Below, piece by piece: positions 20,694 through 29,987 of a DNA stretch of 64,000 nt. The notes under the pieces are model-generated. The model did no database searches. It was not told where the DNA came from and saw nothing but the letters and a program-made list of their open reading frames with translations. This DNA comes from Mucidula mucida (lineage: Eukaryota; Basidiomycota; Agaricomycetes; Agaricales; Physalacriaceae), in NCBI GenBank assembly GCA_015501055.1, contig JADNYV010000083.1, positions 62,001 through 126,000 of the forward strand, read 5' to 3'. Positions within the stretch are counted from its first letter, which is position 1; each line of letters starts with the position of its first letter. The translations under genes and the position numbers were made by a program.

Positions 20694-22508
20694 ATGTCGT
20701 CGTCGAACTTCCTCCGAGGTCGTGCACGTGGTACCACGTTTCGTGGTGCTGATGGGCGTGGTCGCGGTCGTGGCGGTGGTCGTGGCGGTACAGGCTCCAC
20801 CTCGTTCCGTCCCGACTATCGTGTGCCCCAGCTGGCATTCGAGTATAACGACCGTTGCGGGACGATCACTCACCCGGCAGGGAAGTGTACGATTTGCGAC
20901 GATTATCGTGTACACTTGTACGGGCCACAAGAGAGGCGAGAGCCTACTTTTGTTGCGGCCCGGGACAACCAGTATCACGCGATGTTGGCCGGTGTAGCGG
21001 AGGACCTTGCCAAAGCAGATGAAGTCATCGCGCGTCTCGAGCATGACATTCAGCAGCTGCAATTGGAGAACACGAGTCTCAAGGCAGCGGTGACGTCGGA
21101 TGTGGACCGTAGTCGGAAACGACTACGTCTGGATGCGACGGAGCCAATATACCAGACACAAGTGAAGTTGGTCGCCGATGCGATCAAACTAGCTAAGACC
21201 TTCGTCAGCGATGATGCTGGACAAGGCGAGGAGAGGGCATCACCAGACATAATCATGGTCTATGGTGAGGACCCGTCGAAAGCCCAGTTCGACATCATGA
21301 GGGCCCCCAATTCGTTGGCGCACCTTGTCCCAGCGGCGGATCGTGTATCGCGACTGACCGCGGCTGACAAGAGGTCCGGATTGAGGGAAGCAGCCGTGAC
21401 GGTAGCAATCGTCGAGTACCTTGCCGACTCAGCGCCGGAGACGACGATATTTGCGGATCCGGCTTTCCCTGATGATCTGGAGAGCGCAAAAGCGCTGTTG
21501 CGAAGCGCGAGAACGCCGGGCAACTACGAGGCGTACTTTCTGCTGCAAGCCGTTCTATGGTTGGCTGAGCACTGGGAGTACGCAACGAACGGGACAATAT
21601 CGCTTACCCCTGCATTGAAACATATGCGTACGGAGGCCGCGAAGAACTTTCCTAGGTGGCATCAGTCTCGCGGGCGTCCTCATGAGGCGGCGCAGCGGTT
21701 GCTCACCTTCTCGGTGAATCACGAGTTCAGGAAGTTCAAACGACCCGACTCAGCAGGCCCCTCGGCCACCGAGTTGCAAATTGCTGTTTGGGCGGCGGGG
21801 ACCGCCCTTCCCGAGCTGGCGCCTGGCATCCACGTATCTGATGACAAGGGATTTGTGGATCTTCGGACGGTTCGCGGCCACCAGATGGTGGCGGCATTAT
21901 CACCGGACACCAAGAAGCAGACGATGGCGAACCGCAATCGTCGACGCTTCACTCTCACGGCGACACACCTCATCGCCTGCGTCGGACTCTATGCGGAGCT
22001 AGTAGCGGAGGCGGGTGTGACTATCACGCCGTCGTTTTCCCCTCAACCATTCCCAGTGGAGAAGGTGGATAACCTCGATGTACGCGAGTTGGCGTGCTTC
22101 TTCGCGGAGGTTGGCGTATCCATACGGATGGTCACTGACGCGTGGCCGTGGGCAATGCAGTGCGTGATGTTCCTGGAATCTATGTTCACAGCGGATGAGC
22201 GGGGAGAATGGGAATTCATTCTGAGGGGCGTACCAGAGCGGCTCGTAGTATATGGTATGCCGCCCAAACTCGAAGGCGCACTTGAATACTGGTCTCCAGA
22301 GACAGTCGGATGGCCGGTGATTGATCTCGCGTTTTATCGATGGCGCAGAGTGCTGCTACGCCAGAAGGATCTTGATGATAAGGCGCGACAGACGAAGACT
22401 AAGGGCGGACGGGATGTGGTGATGGCAGGCACCGGAACTACATCCTCCGAGGCGGGGGGTGCGTCAAACAGCGCGCCCATCGAATCGTCGCCTATCGAGT
22501 CGGAGTAA
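20694..22508 (+). CDS. ORF3 of the retrotransposon, env position, unknown function (604 aa)
   Basis: A long intact frame between pol and the 3' LTR, on the same strand. The N-terminus is an RGG/RG-rich tract (residues about 6-35), typical of RNA-binding proteins. A Cys/His cluster follows (C-G-T-I-T-H-P-A-G-K-C-T-I-C around residue 55), possibly metal-binding, then a helical, probably coiled-coil stretch (about 95-145) with a basic RKRLR patch. The rest is a mixed helical domain of about 400 residues, with many Trp, that I do not recognise. The C-terminus is Ser/Glu-rich. I see no signal peptide or membrane segment, so it is not an ordinary envelope protein. An in-frame TTG lies upstream; ATG 20694 is the first normal start. 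A captured host gene or an accessory RNA-binding protein are the alternatives. Confidence 0.85.
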   Translation: MSSSNFLRGRARGTTFRGADGRGRGRGGGRGGTGSTSFRPDYRVPQLAFEYNDRCGTITHPAGKCTICDDYRVHLYGPQERREPTFVAARDNQYHAMLAGVAEDLAKADEVIARLEHDIQQLQLENTSLKAAVTSDVDRSRKRLRLDATEPIYQTQVKLVADAIKLAKTFVSDDAGQGEERASPDIIMVYGEDPSKAQFDIMRAPNSLAHLVPAADRVSRLTAADKRSGLREAAVTVAIVEYLADSAPETTIFADPAFPDDLESAKALLRSARTPGNYEAYFLLQAVLWLAEHWEYATNGTISLTPALKHMRTEAAKNFPRWHQSRGRPHEAAQRLLTFSVNHEFRKFKRPDSAGPSATELQIAVWAAGTALPELAPGIHVSDDKGFVDLRTVRGHQMVAALSPDTKKQTMANRNRRRFTLTATHLIACVGLYAELVAEAGVTITPSFSPQPFPVEKVDNLDVRELACFFAEVGVSIRMVTDAWPWAMQCVMFLESMFTADERGEWEFILRGVPERLVVYGMPPKLEGALEYWSPETVGWPVIDLAFYRWRRVLLRQKDLDDKARQTKTKGGRDVVMAGTGTTSSEAGGASNSAPIESSPIESE

Positions 22509-22519
22509 AGCCCTGTGGT

Positions 22520-22557
22520 CAAGACCTTCATCGATGATTCGGTCTTGAGGGGGAGGG
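22520..22557 (+). promoter_or_regulatory. Hairpin and polypurine tract before 3' LTR
   Basis: gagggggaggg (22547-22557) directly abuts the LTR and is the expected plus-strand primer. Just before it, CAAGACC and GGTCTTG (22520-22547) can pair as a stem. Confidence 0.8.
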
Positions 22558-22773
22558 TGTAACGGGGAGTTCCCGATATGGACATGTTTGGCACGAACGT
22601 TATGTCGATCGCCTTCGGGCGATCTTTACTTACTCTTTTACTACGACTACTGGCTTTGTTTTCTATCCGTTTCTACGCTTACGGGTCCCCGAGGTCCCAT
22701 TTGGACTCAATCTTATTGCTTTATCGTGTTATTTCGGGCCCTCCGGACCTCGACAGTGTACCTACGGGTTACA
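22558..22773 (+). repeat. 3' LTR (216 bp)
   Basis: Identical to 12008-12223. It is followed by the target duplication cggtg at 22774-22778 and then by the continuation of the GH31 relic. Confidence 0.97.
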
Positions 22774-23000
22774 CGGTGGTTTCCCTCCCCATTCGTTGCA
22801 TCGTCATATCTGCTTCGCTAGAGATCAATCGGATACGCGATATCAACTTGGGAGATCCTGAACTAAATCTTGCAATGGACTCTCACGGGAAACATATGGA
22901 TGACGGTACTATTTGAGGTTTATGTGGGCGGAAACATCTACGATTTGGGCGAACGATGAGACCGTTCCTAAAAGCCCAGGTTCGTGTCCATTCGAGTTGG
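22774..23000 (+). pseudogene. GH31 relic, continuation after the retrotransposon
   Basis: Resumes where 12007 broke off. The sequence gagatcaatcggatacgc through gtttatgtgggcgg, then gatttgggcgaacgatg, matches 62290-62430 of the better copy, which encodes VQFQTYVGEKIYGLGERFG. There are stops and indels. The same join is uninterrupted in the right arm at about 39400 on the minus strand. Confidence 0.75.
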
Positions 23001-26000
23001 TTCGTTTCCACAGCTCACAAAAGACAGAGGCGCTCGGGCGGAAGTTTTTGATTTAGACATATTTATCGTCGCGGAACAACGGAAAGATTGTACTCTCCTT
23101 TCTCCCTGTCCTGTTCGCTCAACGAGAAGAGGCAGCCGAACCACGCCGCCAGTTTATACTCCAATGCCGCATCGACTACGCCCTACCGACCTCGAAGTGA
23201 TCTACGAATGCCAAACCCCCTCCTCAGCTACGCTTTACGCACCTTCGTGGTTCCAGCGAACGAGTCCGCCGAGTCCTTAGGCGCCTGTATTGTGTACACG
23301 GCAGTCCCACGCTCGAAGTGTTTCAAGTCCGGCCTGTCGCCAATACTGGACCATTAGGTTGGCTCTGATTTGTCCCCAGTGGCTGCCTGTATACTTCACT
23401 TTCCAAGGTCTACCCGCCAGAACGGAGGGTAAACGACGCTAGTTCGCACGCGATGGAATCGCTTCGGGGCGGGAGAGATGGAAGAGAGATGGGCGACGAG
23501 CGGGAGAAGGTCTCATATCAGTGGGAGTCATTCTCGTATGGGTGTCGGTTTGGGATAAAGCGATGGTGAGCAGTCTGGTTATTGTCGAGGGCAGTAAACA
23601 TGCCCACGCCAACTGTTCAGCGCCCCAATCATCGATACATTTCCTGTCTGCCTATCAAAAGTCCTTATTCGAGATCGTGTTAGGAACGTCCTAGCTCACC
23701 CTCTTGGCTTTTCAAACATTTCCGGCGCGGTCCGAGCGAGCATCGAACGAGTCCTACTGCCGCATCAGTCAGTGCTGGTGGTTAGCGTCTAGTTTTCCCG
23801 CCCCATTGACATCTACAGTATGATGAGCACACTCATGCTTGCCCCGCCTCTCATATCCGTCGCGGCCCGCCCTACCTTCTATCCCTTCGACATCACATAA
23901 CTTAACGCGCTAGCGATGCGCACGCTACATCCCATGGCTATCAAGACCCGATATACGCCTTTACGCTTCAACTTTTCAGTCGACAGCGACGCGTGTGCCG
24001 TCCAAGAAATCCACGCGACAATTTGGTTTCCCAGTGTTTCCAGAACGCCGCAGCACTCAGGCCTCTAATATCCCTTGGACACCCTACTCTCCAGGCTCCA
24101 AGCCCAACCCATTCAATAGTCTACCGTTTCGTATGCCGAAGCATGCCTAGCCGCCAGATGGCGACACGCCTTCGCATGCCCTTTCAATATCAAGTGGTTC
24201 TCGATGCTCACCCCGGTGTGTTTACCTCTCACCGTCAAACACATTCCCTCCACCCAAGGTTATTATGACATGTTCTCGTTCGTCGATCCAGCCAAAGCGC
24301 CAAATCAAGGGAGGGACTGCGGATGCTTTCCGAGCGCGGGTCTCTCTTACCGGCAGGAGTCCCGTTCGTACTGCAGAAGTTCGACGTCTAAGAGGAGGAT
24401 CATGATCGGCGGACGTCCGAGTTTAGGTGATGTATGGGCATCTCGGATGACAAGATTCCAAGGTGTGGAGCGCGACGGAGGTACGCAGGTCTCCTGTGAC
24501 AGGCGGATGAAGCCGGTCGACTACGAATGTCTGATCTAGGGCTAGACGACTCAATTCTCGAAGGGTTATGGGTTATCGGTAAGGTTCTTTCGTGGCCGCA
24601 TGTCGGGCAGCGCGGGCTAATGCGCATTAAAATGTTAGTCGCGAGGTATAAACCCTAGTACAATGAGCCCCTTCGTTATTGAATGGCGGACCACCAAAGA
24701 GGGAAACTTGTCGACAAGGAAACGCGTAACGGTGGCAGTCGCCTCATGAAAGAAGAGCATTGTCGCGCGCCCACTATTCCTGGTTCCGCTGGACGAATGT
24801 CTTGATGCACTAGCTGCGGGGCCGTTACAGAGGAAGGTCATGAGCGAGAATTTGACGATATGTCGACCAATCCAATTGGGAAGGCTCTGAGAGAGGATGG
24901 TGTTCCGAAGAGTATTAATGAGTATCACATGCACTATCTTGTTTACTGGGCTGGTGCAGCAGTTCCGGGACATCTTATCTTTGTCGCAGGAAGTGGCGGT
25001 CGGCGTGTACGAGTATCATTGTTTTCTGTATGGGTGAGTGCGAGCATGTCACTCTGATCGATTAGCTTACATTCATGGTGTTAGACATTACTCGTATCGT
25101 CTACTTGGCGAGTATACTGTCCCATCGATGCCATGATTATAATCTTGGCTCCCGCGATATGCTACTTTGCAGATTAATGACGTATACGGTTACCCAAATG
25201 TAAGAATCTGTTTACGTTCGGTGTAAACTTCCCTCACCCACCTTTACAGCGCAGCTAACAAACATAGGCAGTCATTTGACACCACGATATCACTTATACC
25301 CCACCGAACGTGTGCCTCATTTCAAGCTGTCATGGATTAGGACTCGAGGACTACCTCCGCCAGGGAATAATATACGCGTCGAAGCCTACATAACGGCATG
25401 CGTTCCGGTTGCGCTTTCCCGTGCCAGAGCTCCACCTATATGTACACACACGGCGCTTCATTTTAATCAAGCTCGGTGCGGCTTATTCTGGACGTGGAGG
25501 CGTCGGATGTGTATACATAACGGCGGTCTCCTTGCAGTTCATGCATCGATGGAGGGTGTTCTTATCTAGGCCAAGGGTGGGAAAGAACGGTTCGCGGACG
25601 AACAGGACAGACGGGTTGAGATGTTGAGTCCGGCGAGACTTGTATCAATGTTAGAACCCAAACCATTATTATTGGCCGCTGCATTCATACTACTTTTTAG
25701 CTGCAAGTAAGACTTGTTTCACTTTTGTTACCTTTGAGTATCCCATTCATTAGTACCAGCTTTCTCATCAAATCCTCAGACAGCATTAAGTCTGTAGAAA
25801 TCAAAAAGTTTCCCTCACTTTTGCTTGCATTTATAATTCCGAATTAGACGTGTTCAAGTGACTTCAAGTTCGCGATCGTGCAAGTTCTGATTTACCTGAT
25901 CCTCGTCGAAAACCTCAAAACGGTGGACACGCCTTATGATAACCAAGACAACCGGCCTGACTTGAACAGGCATCCAAGTCACGATCAGAGTTGTCGGCTT

Positions 26001-26215
26001 GTGCTCTACGAGCTGAGCTACGGTCGTGGCGCAGGAAATCCATCCCGTTGATTCAGCTCCGGAAAAAAACACGAGACCTCTAGATTCAATTCCACCCGAT
26101 CGAGGAATGTACCGCCCTGCCCCGCCACTCAAGCGAAAGGGCAGCTGGAACAACCGTGTCTAGCGGCGAAACATACAGTTTTTGAAACGGGGTCATGAGG
26201 CAGAGGCCAGGTTTG
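23001..26215 (+). repeat. Inverted repeat 1, left arm, block F
   Basis: Reverse complement of about 39290 down to 36225 with scattered substitutions and indels. It contains a coding-like frame at 24860-25050 (IGKALREDGVPKSINEY, HMHYLVYW) with good splice-like ends, a decayed minus-strand frame at 23180-23380 matching 38800-39036, and the tRNA-like unit at 25947. No intact gene is present. Parts recur at 7380-8890 and 26290-27420. Confidence 0.8.
25947..26027 (-). repeat. tRNA-like unit (SINE-like head)
   Basis: On the minus strand it has a 7-base acceptor pair (ACGACCG with CGGTTGT, one mismatch), a D-arm gctcagctcgtagagc that doubles as an A box, and a perfect 5-bp T-arm GCCTG/CAGGC around TTCAAGT (B box). 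The anticodon arm is abnormal: a 4-bp CAAG/CTTG stem closes a loop of about 19 nt without a U33. Sequence on the 3' side (ggttttcgacgag) is shared with other copies, so this is a repeat and not a working tRNA gene. Confidence 0.65.
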
Positions 26216-26289
26216 TGTTGGTTCGTTTCTACGACACAGGTGCGCTCGGGTGGAAGTTTTTCAATTTAGACATGAGAAATAACGGAAAG

Positions 26290-27420
26290 ATTGTTCCCTC
26301 CTTAAGCCATTCAAGTGAGGCGCTATGACGAACGTGGGCTACACGGAACAGACGACCCAATCCAGGGAGCAATATGGGCCTGTAAACGGCGCAGGTCGGG
26401 CTGCGTGGGCTGATACTTTGCATTTAGTAGCCTTTGACATGTTAGCGGCGGGGTATCATCGAATCTCTTCGTTCTTGGAGGACCCGAATCGTCATTATTC
26501 CCGGCTGCCAACGACCAAAAGGCAAGCTGGTCGGCGAAGAAACACGTATTTTGGGTTGAGGACGAGAAGCTGTTGACCAAAGTACGGTGGTAGGCTCGTG
26601 CACACTATGCCGCGGAAGCGCTGGTTGATTAGACTCGGTCACCCACTCGCTTCCGGGCCGCTTCAGACTTGGTTGGCTGGCTGGTGCGGGAGTTCCGGGA
26701 CGTCTCTTCTTGGTCTCAGGGAGTGTCTAGCTTCAACAAAACGGCTTGGCTGGGCTGGGTGAGTGTGGTTAGCGTCTCAGTGATTCATTAGCCTCACATC
26801 ATTGGTGGCCATATAGACACCATTTTTATCGCGGGTATGCGGTAACACTCGACGTCGCGGTTATAAGCCGAGTGACACATCTCCACACCAGAACAACTGT
26901 TTTGCGAAGCCGGGCGACTATGCTATGAATAATGACTATTGATGTTAATACCACCAGTAAGATAACAATCTGTTTTACATTCTTAATATACATATTCTTT
27001 GCTCACTCACCGACCAGTCACCCTCCACCACCAACCCTAGTGACCGTGTATACCTCTGCTACGCCAGCGGAAAAGTACTTCCAGTCGCGCTTTCCCATAT
27101 TAGAGCTCCTGCTCACACGGCGCTTTATTTTGAATACGCGCTTTCTTCGACAATTCGGGTCGTGGAGGCGTCGGATGATGTGCATGTGGTGTATTATAAT
27201 TCATACCGGCACTTCACATGCCACAAGTAGTATGTACTCGCAGTTCATGGAGGCTGGGGGGCGGAGGGGAAGCGGCTGCCTATGCAGAGGGCTAATTTTG
27301 ACGAGTTTTATAGTGCTAGAATCTATAAACCGGTTTGCTGTAACCATCACCTTTGAGTATATCCATTCATTAGTACCAGCTTTATCAATCCTTTAGAGAG
27401 TACTCAGAGCTCTTCACCTT
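26290..27420 (+). repeat. Second, truncated copy of repeat F
   Basis: Matches 7930-8890 (same orientation) and 25400-25850. Landmarks are the gaacagacgaccca block at 26347 and the gcgctttattttgaatacgc block at 27120. Frames are heavily broken. Confidence 0.65.
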
Positions 27421-27495
27421 TGTGGAAATTGCTTGTACCGGATTCTTGTGGGCATTGTGCAAGACTTCGAAAAAAAAACCTGTGACAGATGTTTA

Positions 27496-27576
27496 GACAA
27501 CCGGCCTGACTTGAACAGGCATCCAAGTCACGATAAGATTTGTGGGCTTGTGCTCTACGAGCTGAGCTACGGTTGC
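27496..27576 (-). repeat. tRNA-like unit (SINE-like head)
   Basis: Minus-strand unit with the same A and B boxes and T-arm as 25947. The acceptor is GCAACCG with CGGTTGT (six pairs). It ends a truncated F copy. A run of eight T follows on its 3' side (27471-27478 on the plus strand as A), a possible Pol III terminator. Confidence 0.6.
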
Positions 27577-27579
27577 ATC

Positions 27580-28120
27580 TTGTTATTTCTTGTCTCTTAA
27601 TTCTTATTTCTTATCTCTTGATTCACCTGAATGGTGACTGAAATAATAACAGAATTCATCAACAAATCTGTGTAGGCAAACCTCAGAGAAGTGCACTTTG
27701 ACATCCAAGCTGAAGGATCATTTGTTCGTTACACAAGATACCAATATTCCTTCAAACACACAATGGTATTTCTCCTTCTCAAAGGCTTCAAGGAGAAAGG
27801 GCCACTATCACATCGCGATGAGTTACGCTTCGATCCATCTGCCCACGTCAATGAGGCTTATGGTATGTTCATTCGCCTAGGTCGGAATATGGAATGGCCC
27901 TCCTCAACGCTGGTCGTGACCTCGTCGGTATCGTTCTTACCTTTCAGTACACATTTCATCCACGACCTACTTCGTTGCACTGGGCGAAGAACCGCGGCGC
28001 ACAATCGTATCCGCAGAGTAGAAATTCAAAGACCAATCTAGACAGGTTGTTTGTCCCAAATGGCGTTGCAATGACATGGAGCTCGAATGGAAGCGAGAAG
28101 AACAATGATGCTGATACATT
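27580..28120. other. No recognisable gene
   Basis: An open frame at 27691-28041 (116 codons) has no recognisable domain and no splice support. The region forms the 3' flank of naa20. Confidence 0.3.
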
Positions 28121-28890
28121 TTATGGCACATCGTGTGCGCTAACCAACATATCACGTCCATTCGGCCGAACGGAACGGCGACCTGGATCTCGGGACAGCG
28201 GTTTTCGCATGTCTAATCAAGGAAAAAGAAGATTAGAAGTCGGAGGATGATTTGACAGAGGGAATGTCGACTAACCAAACGCGTCTTCCTCGTCCTTGCC
28301 ACCCTTGCCCACACCTAAACTTCCATAATACTCCCTTACCCTCCGATACACGCTGTACCCTAGCCCCTCGTACATTTCTATCGCGGAGGTATTGGTACAC
28401 CGAACGTAGAGATCGACAAAGTATCCGCGATAGCTTTGGTCCGATACCATTTCGAGAAGGGTCATCATTTTACGTGCGAGCGATAGGCGACGGTATTCTG
28501 GTGCGACCGAGATGGCGGTGACGTGTCCGTGCCATTCAGCGTTGGAGCCTTCTGCTTTTCCGATGACTGGGGACGTAATTTAGCAAGTCTGTCGGATGTC
28601 GAGGAAACGCGTGTTACGCACCATAGCCCATCATGCGCCCACGCGGCGATTCTTGGACACAGCAGAGGTCGGGCCAGCGAGAGAGATAGCCGAGATAGAA
28701 CCCGGGATTGTACTATAGGCGCGTCAACGTTTATTTGAGGGGAAAAATGGAAGGCTCACGGTTTCTGTCCATACATCCAGGTTGCTACGAAAAAGGGTCA
28801 ACGATTCTGGACATGCACGAAAACAAGAAAGGCATACATGTTGTTGTAAGTAAACATGTCAGTCGCGCGGAAAGATCGTAGGACACTCAT
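28121..28890 (-). CDS. naa20: N-alpha-acetyltransferase catalytic subunit Naa20/Nat3 (NatB)
   Basis: Catalytic subunit of the NatB complex, which acetylates Met-Asp, Met-Glu, Met-Asn and Met-Gln N-termini during translation. Exons on the minus strand: 28890-28838, 28784-28760 (25 nt), 28712-28622, 28566-28276 and 28212-28121, giving 183 residues, the family size. All junctions are in frame with GT-AG borders and introns of 46-63 nt. Landmarks are MSVLRSFRATDMFTYNNI, NLDVWTET, FYLGYLSRWPDL, MMGYVIGKAEG, EWHGHVTAISV, FVDLYVRCTN, MYEGLGYSVYRRV, REYYGS, DEEDAFDMRKPLSRD and a C-terminal tail. The acetyl-CoA loop reads RRLSLA where RRLGLA is usual (Gly to Ser). It shares a 100-bp divergent promoter with the AT-hook gene. 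Confidence 0.95.
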
Positions 28891-28990
28891 GGCGGGAGGG
28901 AGAGAGACGTGACCTGGACTCCGGTCACCCCGAGCCGAATGCGTCTTGGTCCCTGACCCCAACCACTTTTCTCCCTAAAAACAAATAAAA
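28891..28990. promoter_or_regulatory. Divergent promoter of naa20 and the AT-hook gene
   Basis: Only 100 bp separate the two ATGs, which point away from each other. I see no TATA box. A purine/pyrimidine-biased tract (gggagggagagagacg) lies next to the naa20 start. Confidence 0.6.
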
Positions 28991-29987
28991 ATGGCGCAGA
29001 ATCAACCACAATACGTACATTACACTTGTCCTCCTGGATCTCAAGCGCAACCTGCACCCCAGCGCCAGTCAACCCCAGCACATTCCACGCCCCAGCCACC
29101 ACTCGTCGCAGTCGGCGATTGGACCAAAAACCTCGTCGAGCTCGCAAAGACTGCCGAACTCAAGTGGGTCTTCCTACTAGAGTACATCCACGCGCCTCAC
29201 CTAAAGCCGAATCAGGAAACACGCACTCACTCTGCAGCTCCATACCGCGCACATCCTATCTGCGCACGCGTCATTAGAGCAGAAAACGAAAGCCATACAG
29301 GATGTTAGGGAGCAGAAGAACAAGTGCGTTTCTCTCTCTCTCTCTCTCTCTTAGCCGGCTGATCAATCCGAATTAGATTGGAAAGCGAGCGTCAGCGGCT
29401 GCTCAACTGCCTCAGACAGGTGCCCGCCATCTAAAGCCTATATAAATCCAAAATCTAACCACGCACCCACCCCAGGTGAACGAAGACCGTGACAAGGCGC
29501 GTCCCCCACCCATCCCCATTCCCCTCTAATTCAATTCCACAGGCTGATCTACTCGAATCCACGATCGACAGAGAGCAAGTATCATATCTCCCCCCCCTCC
29601 AATCAAATCATCTTACCCCGCCCGCAGATGCTCTGAAATCCGACAGCGAATCGCACAAATAAGCGAAGGAGAGTACGCCGACGCTAAACGCGATGTCGAC
29701 CGGCTGCGCCAGGAGTTAGGACACCCCCCTCTCCCCAGTCTGCAGAACACGCTCGATGAAAAGTCCTCGCAGTGAGTAACGCCTTTAACGCCTTTGTGTA
29801 GTATGTTAGTAACCTCACATGTTTCATGAGATTTCTAACCGAGCGCCGTTTGAACGGGACCGAGAAACGCGCTGCGGGCGATGATGGGGCTGGGGCTCCG
29901 CCGGGCAAGAAGCGGGGACGGCCCAAGGGGAGCAAGAATAGGATTGCATCGGCTTCAAAGGCTGGTCCGTCTGCTTTGCAGAGCTGA
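28991..29987 (+). CDS. Coiled-coil protein with C-terminal AT-hook
   Basis: Exons: 28991-29163, 29216-29323, 29377-29419, 29476-29496, 29543-29574, 29628-29771 and 29831-29987, giving 225 residues. After a Pro/Gln-rich N-terminus (about 35 residues) and WTKNLVELAK comes a long helical, Lys/Glu/Gln-rich, probably coiled-coil stretch. The C-terminus carries GKKRGRPKGSKN, a typical AT-hook that binds the minor groove of AT-rich DNA. This suggests a nuclear chromatin or transcription role; I cannot name the family. Introns 4 and 5 appear to use GC donors (gcgcgt, gcaagt); skipping the 21-nt exon is also in frame. The second intron contains a (TC)n tract. Divergent to naa20. Confidence 0.8.

Larger units (their letters stand above)
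12008..22773 (+). mobile_element. Ty3/gypsy chromovirus LTR retrotransposon, complete
   Basis: The 10,766-bp element is bounded by two 216-bp direct LTRs that I find identical base for base. The LTRs begin TGTAAC and end GTTACA. A 5-bp target duplication, cggtg, lies at 12003-12007 and 22774-22778. The order is LTR, gag with zinc knuckle and protease, a UGA, pol with reverse transcriptase, RNase H, integrase and chromodomain, a third ORF, a polypurine tract, LTR. RT before integrase plus a C-terminal chromodomain place it in the chromovirus clade. All long frames are intact, so it may be active. It sits inside a GH31 relic in one arm of an inverted repeat; the other arm keeps the empty site. 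Confidence 0.97.

Noticed and set aside
20694..22508. ORF3 as a retroviral-type envelope gene
   Set aside because: No signal peptide, transmembrane segment or furin-like site is visible; only its position resembles env.
29330..29352. (TC)n microsatellite as a regulatory element
   Set aside because: It sits at the start of an intron of the AT-hook gene, shortly after the donor; nothing points to a regulatory role.
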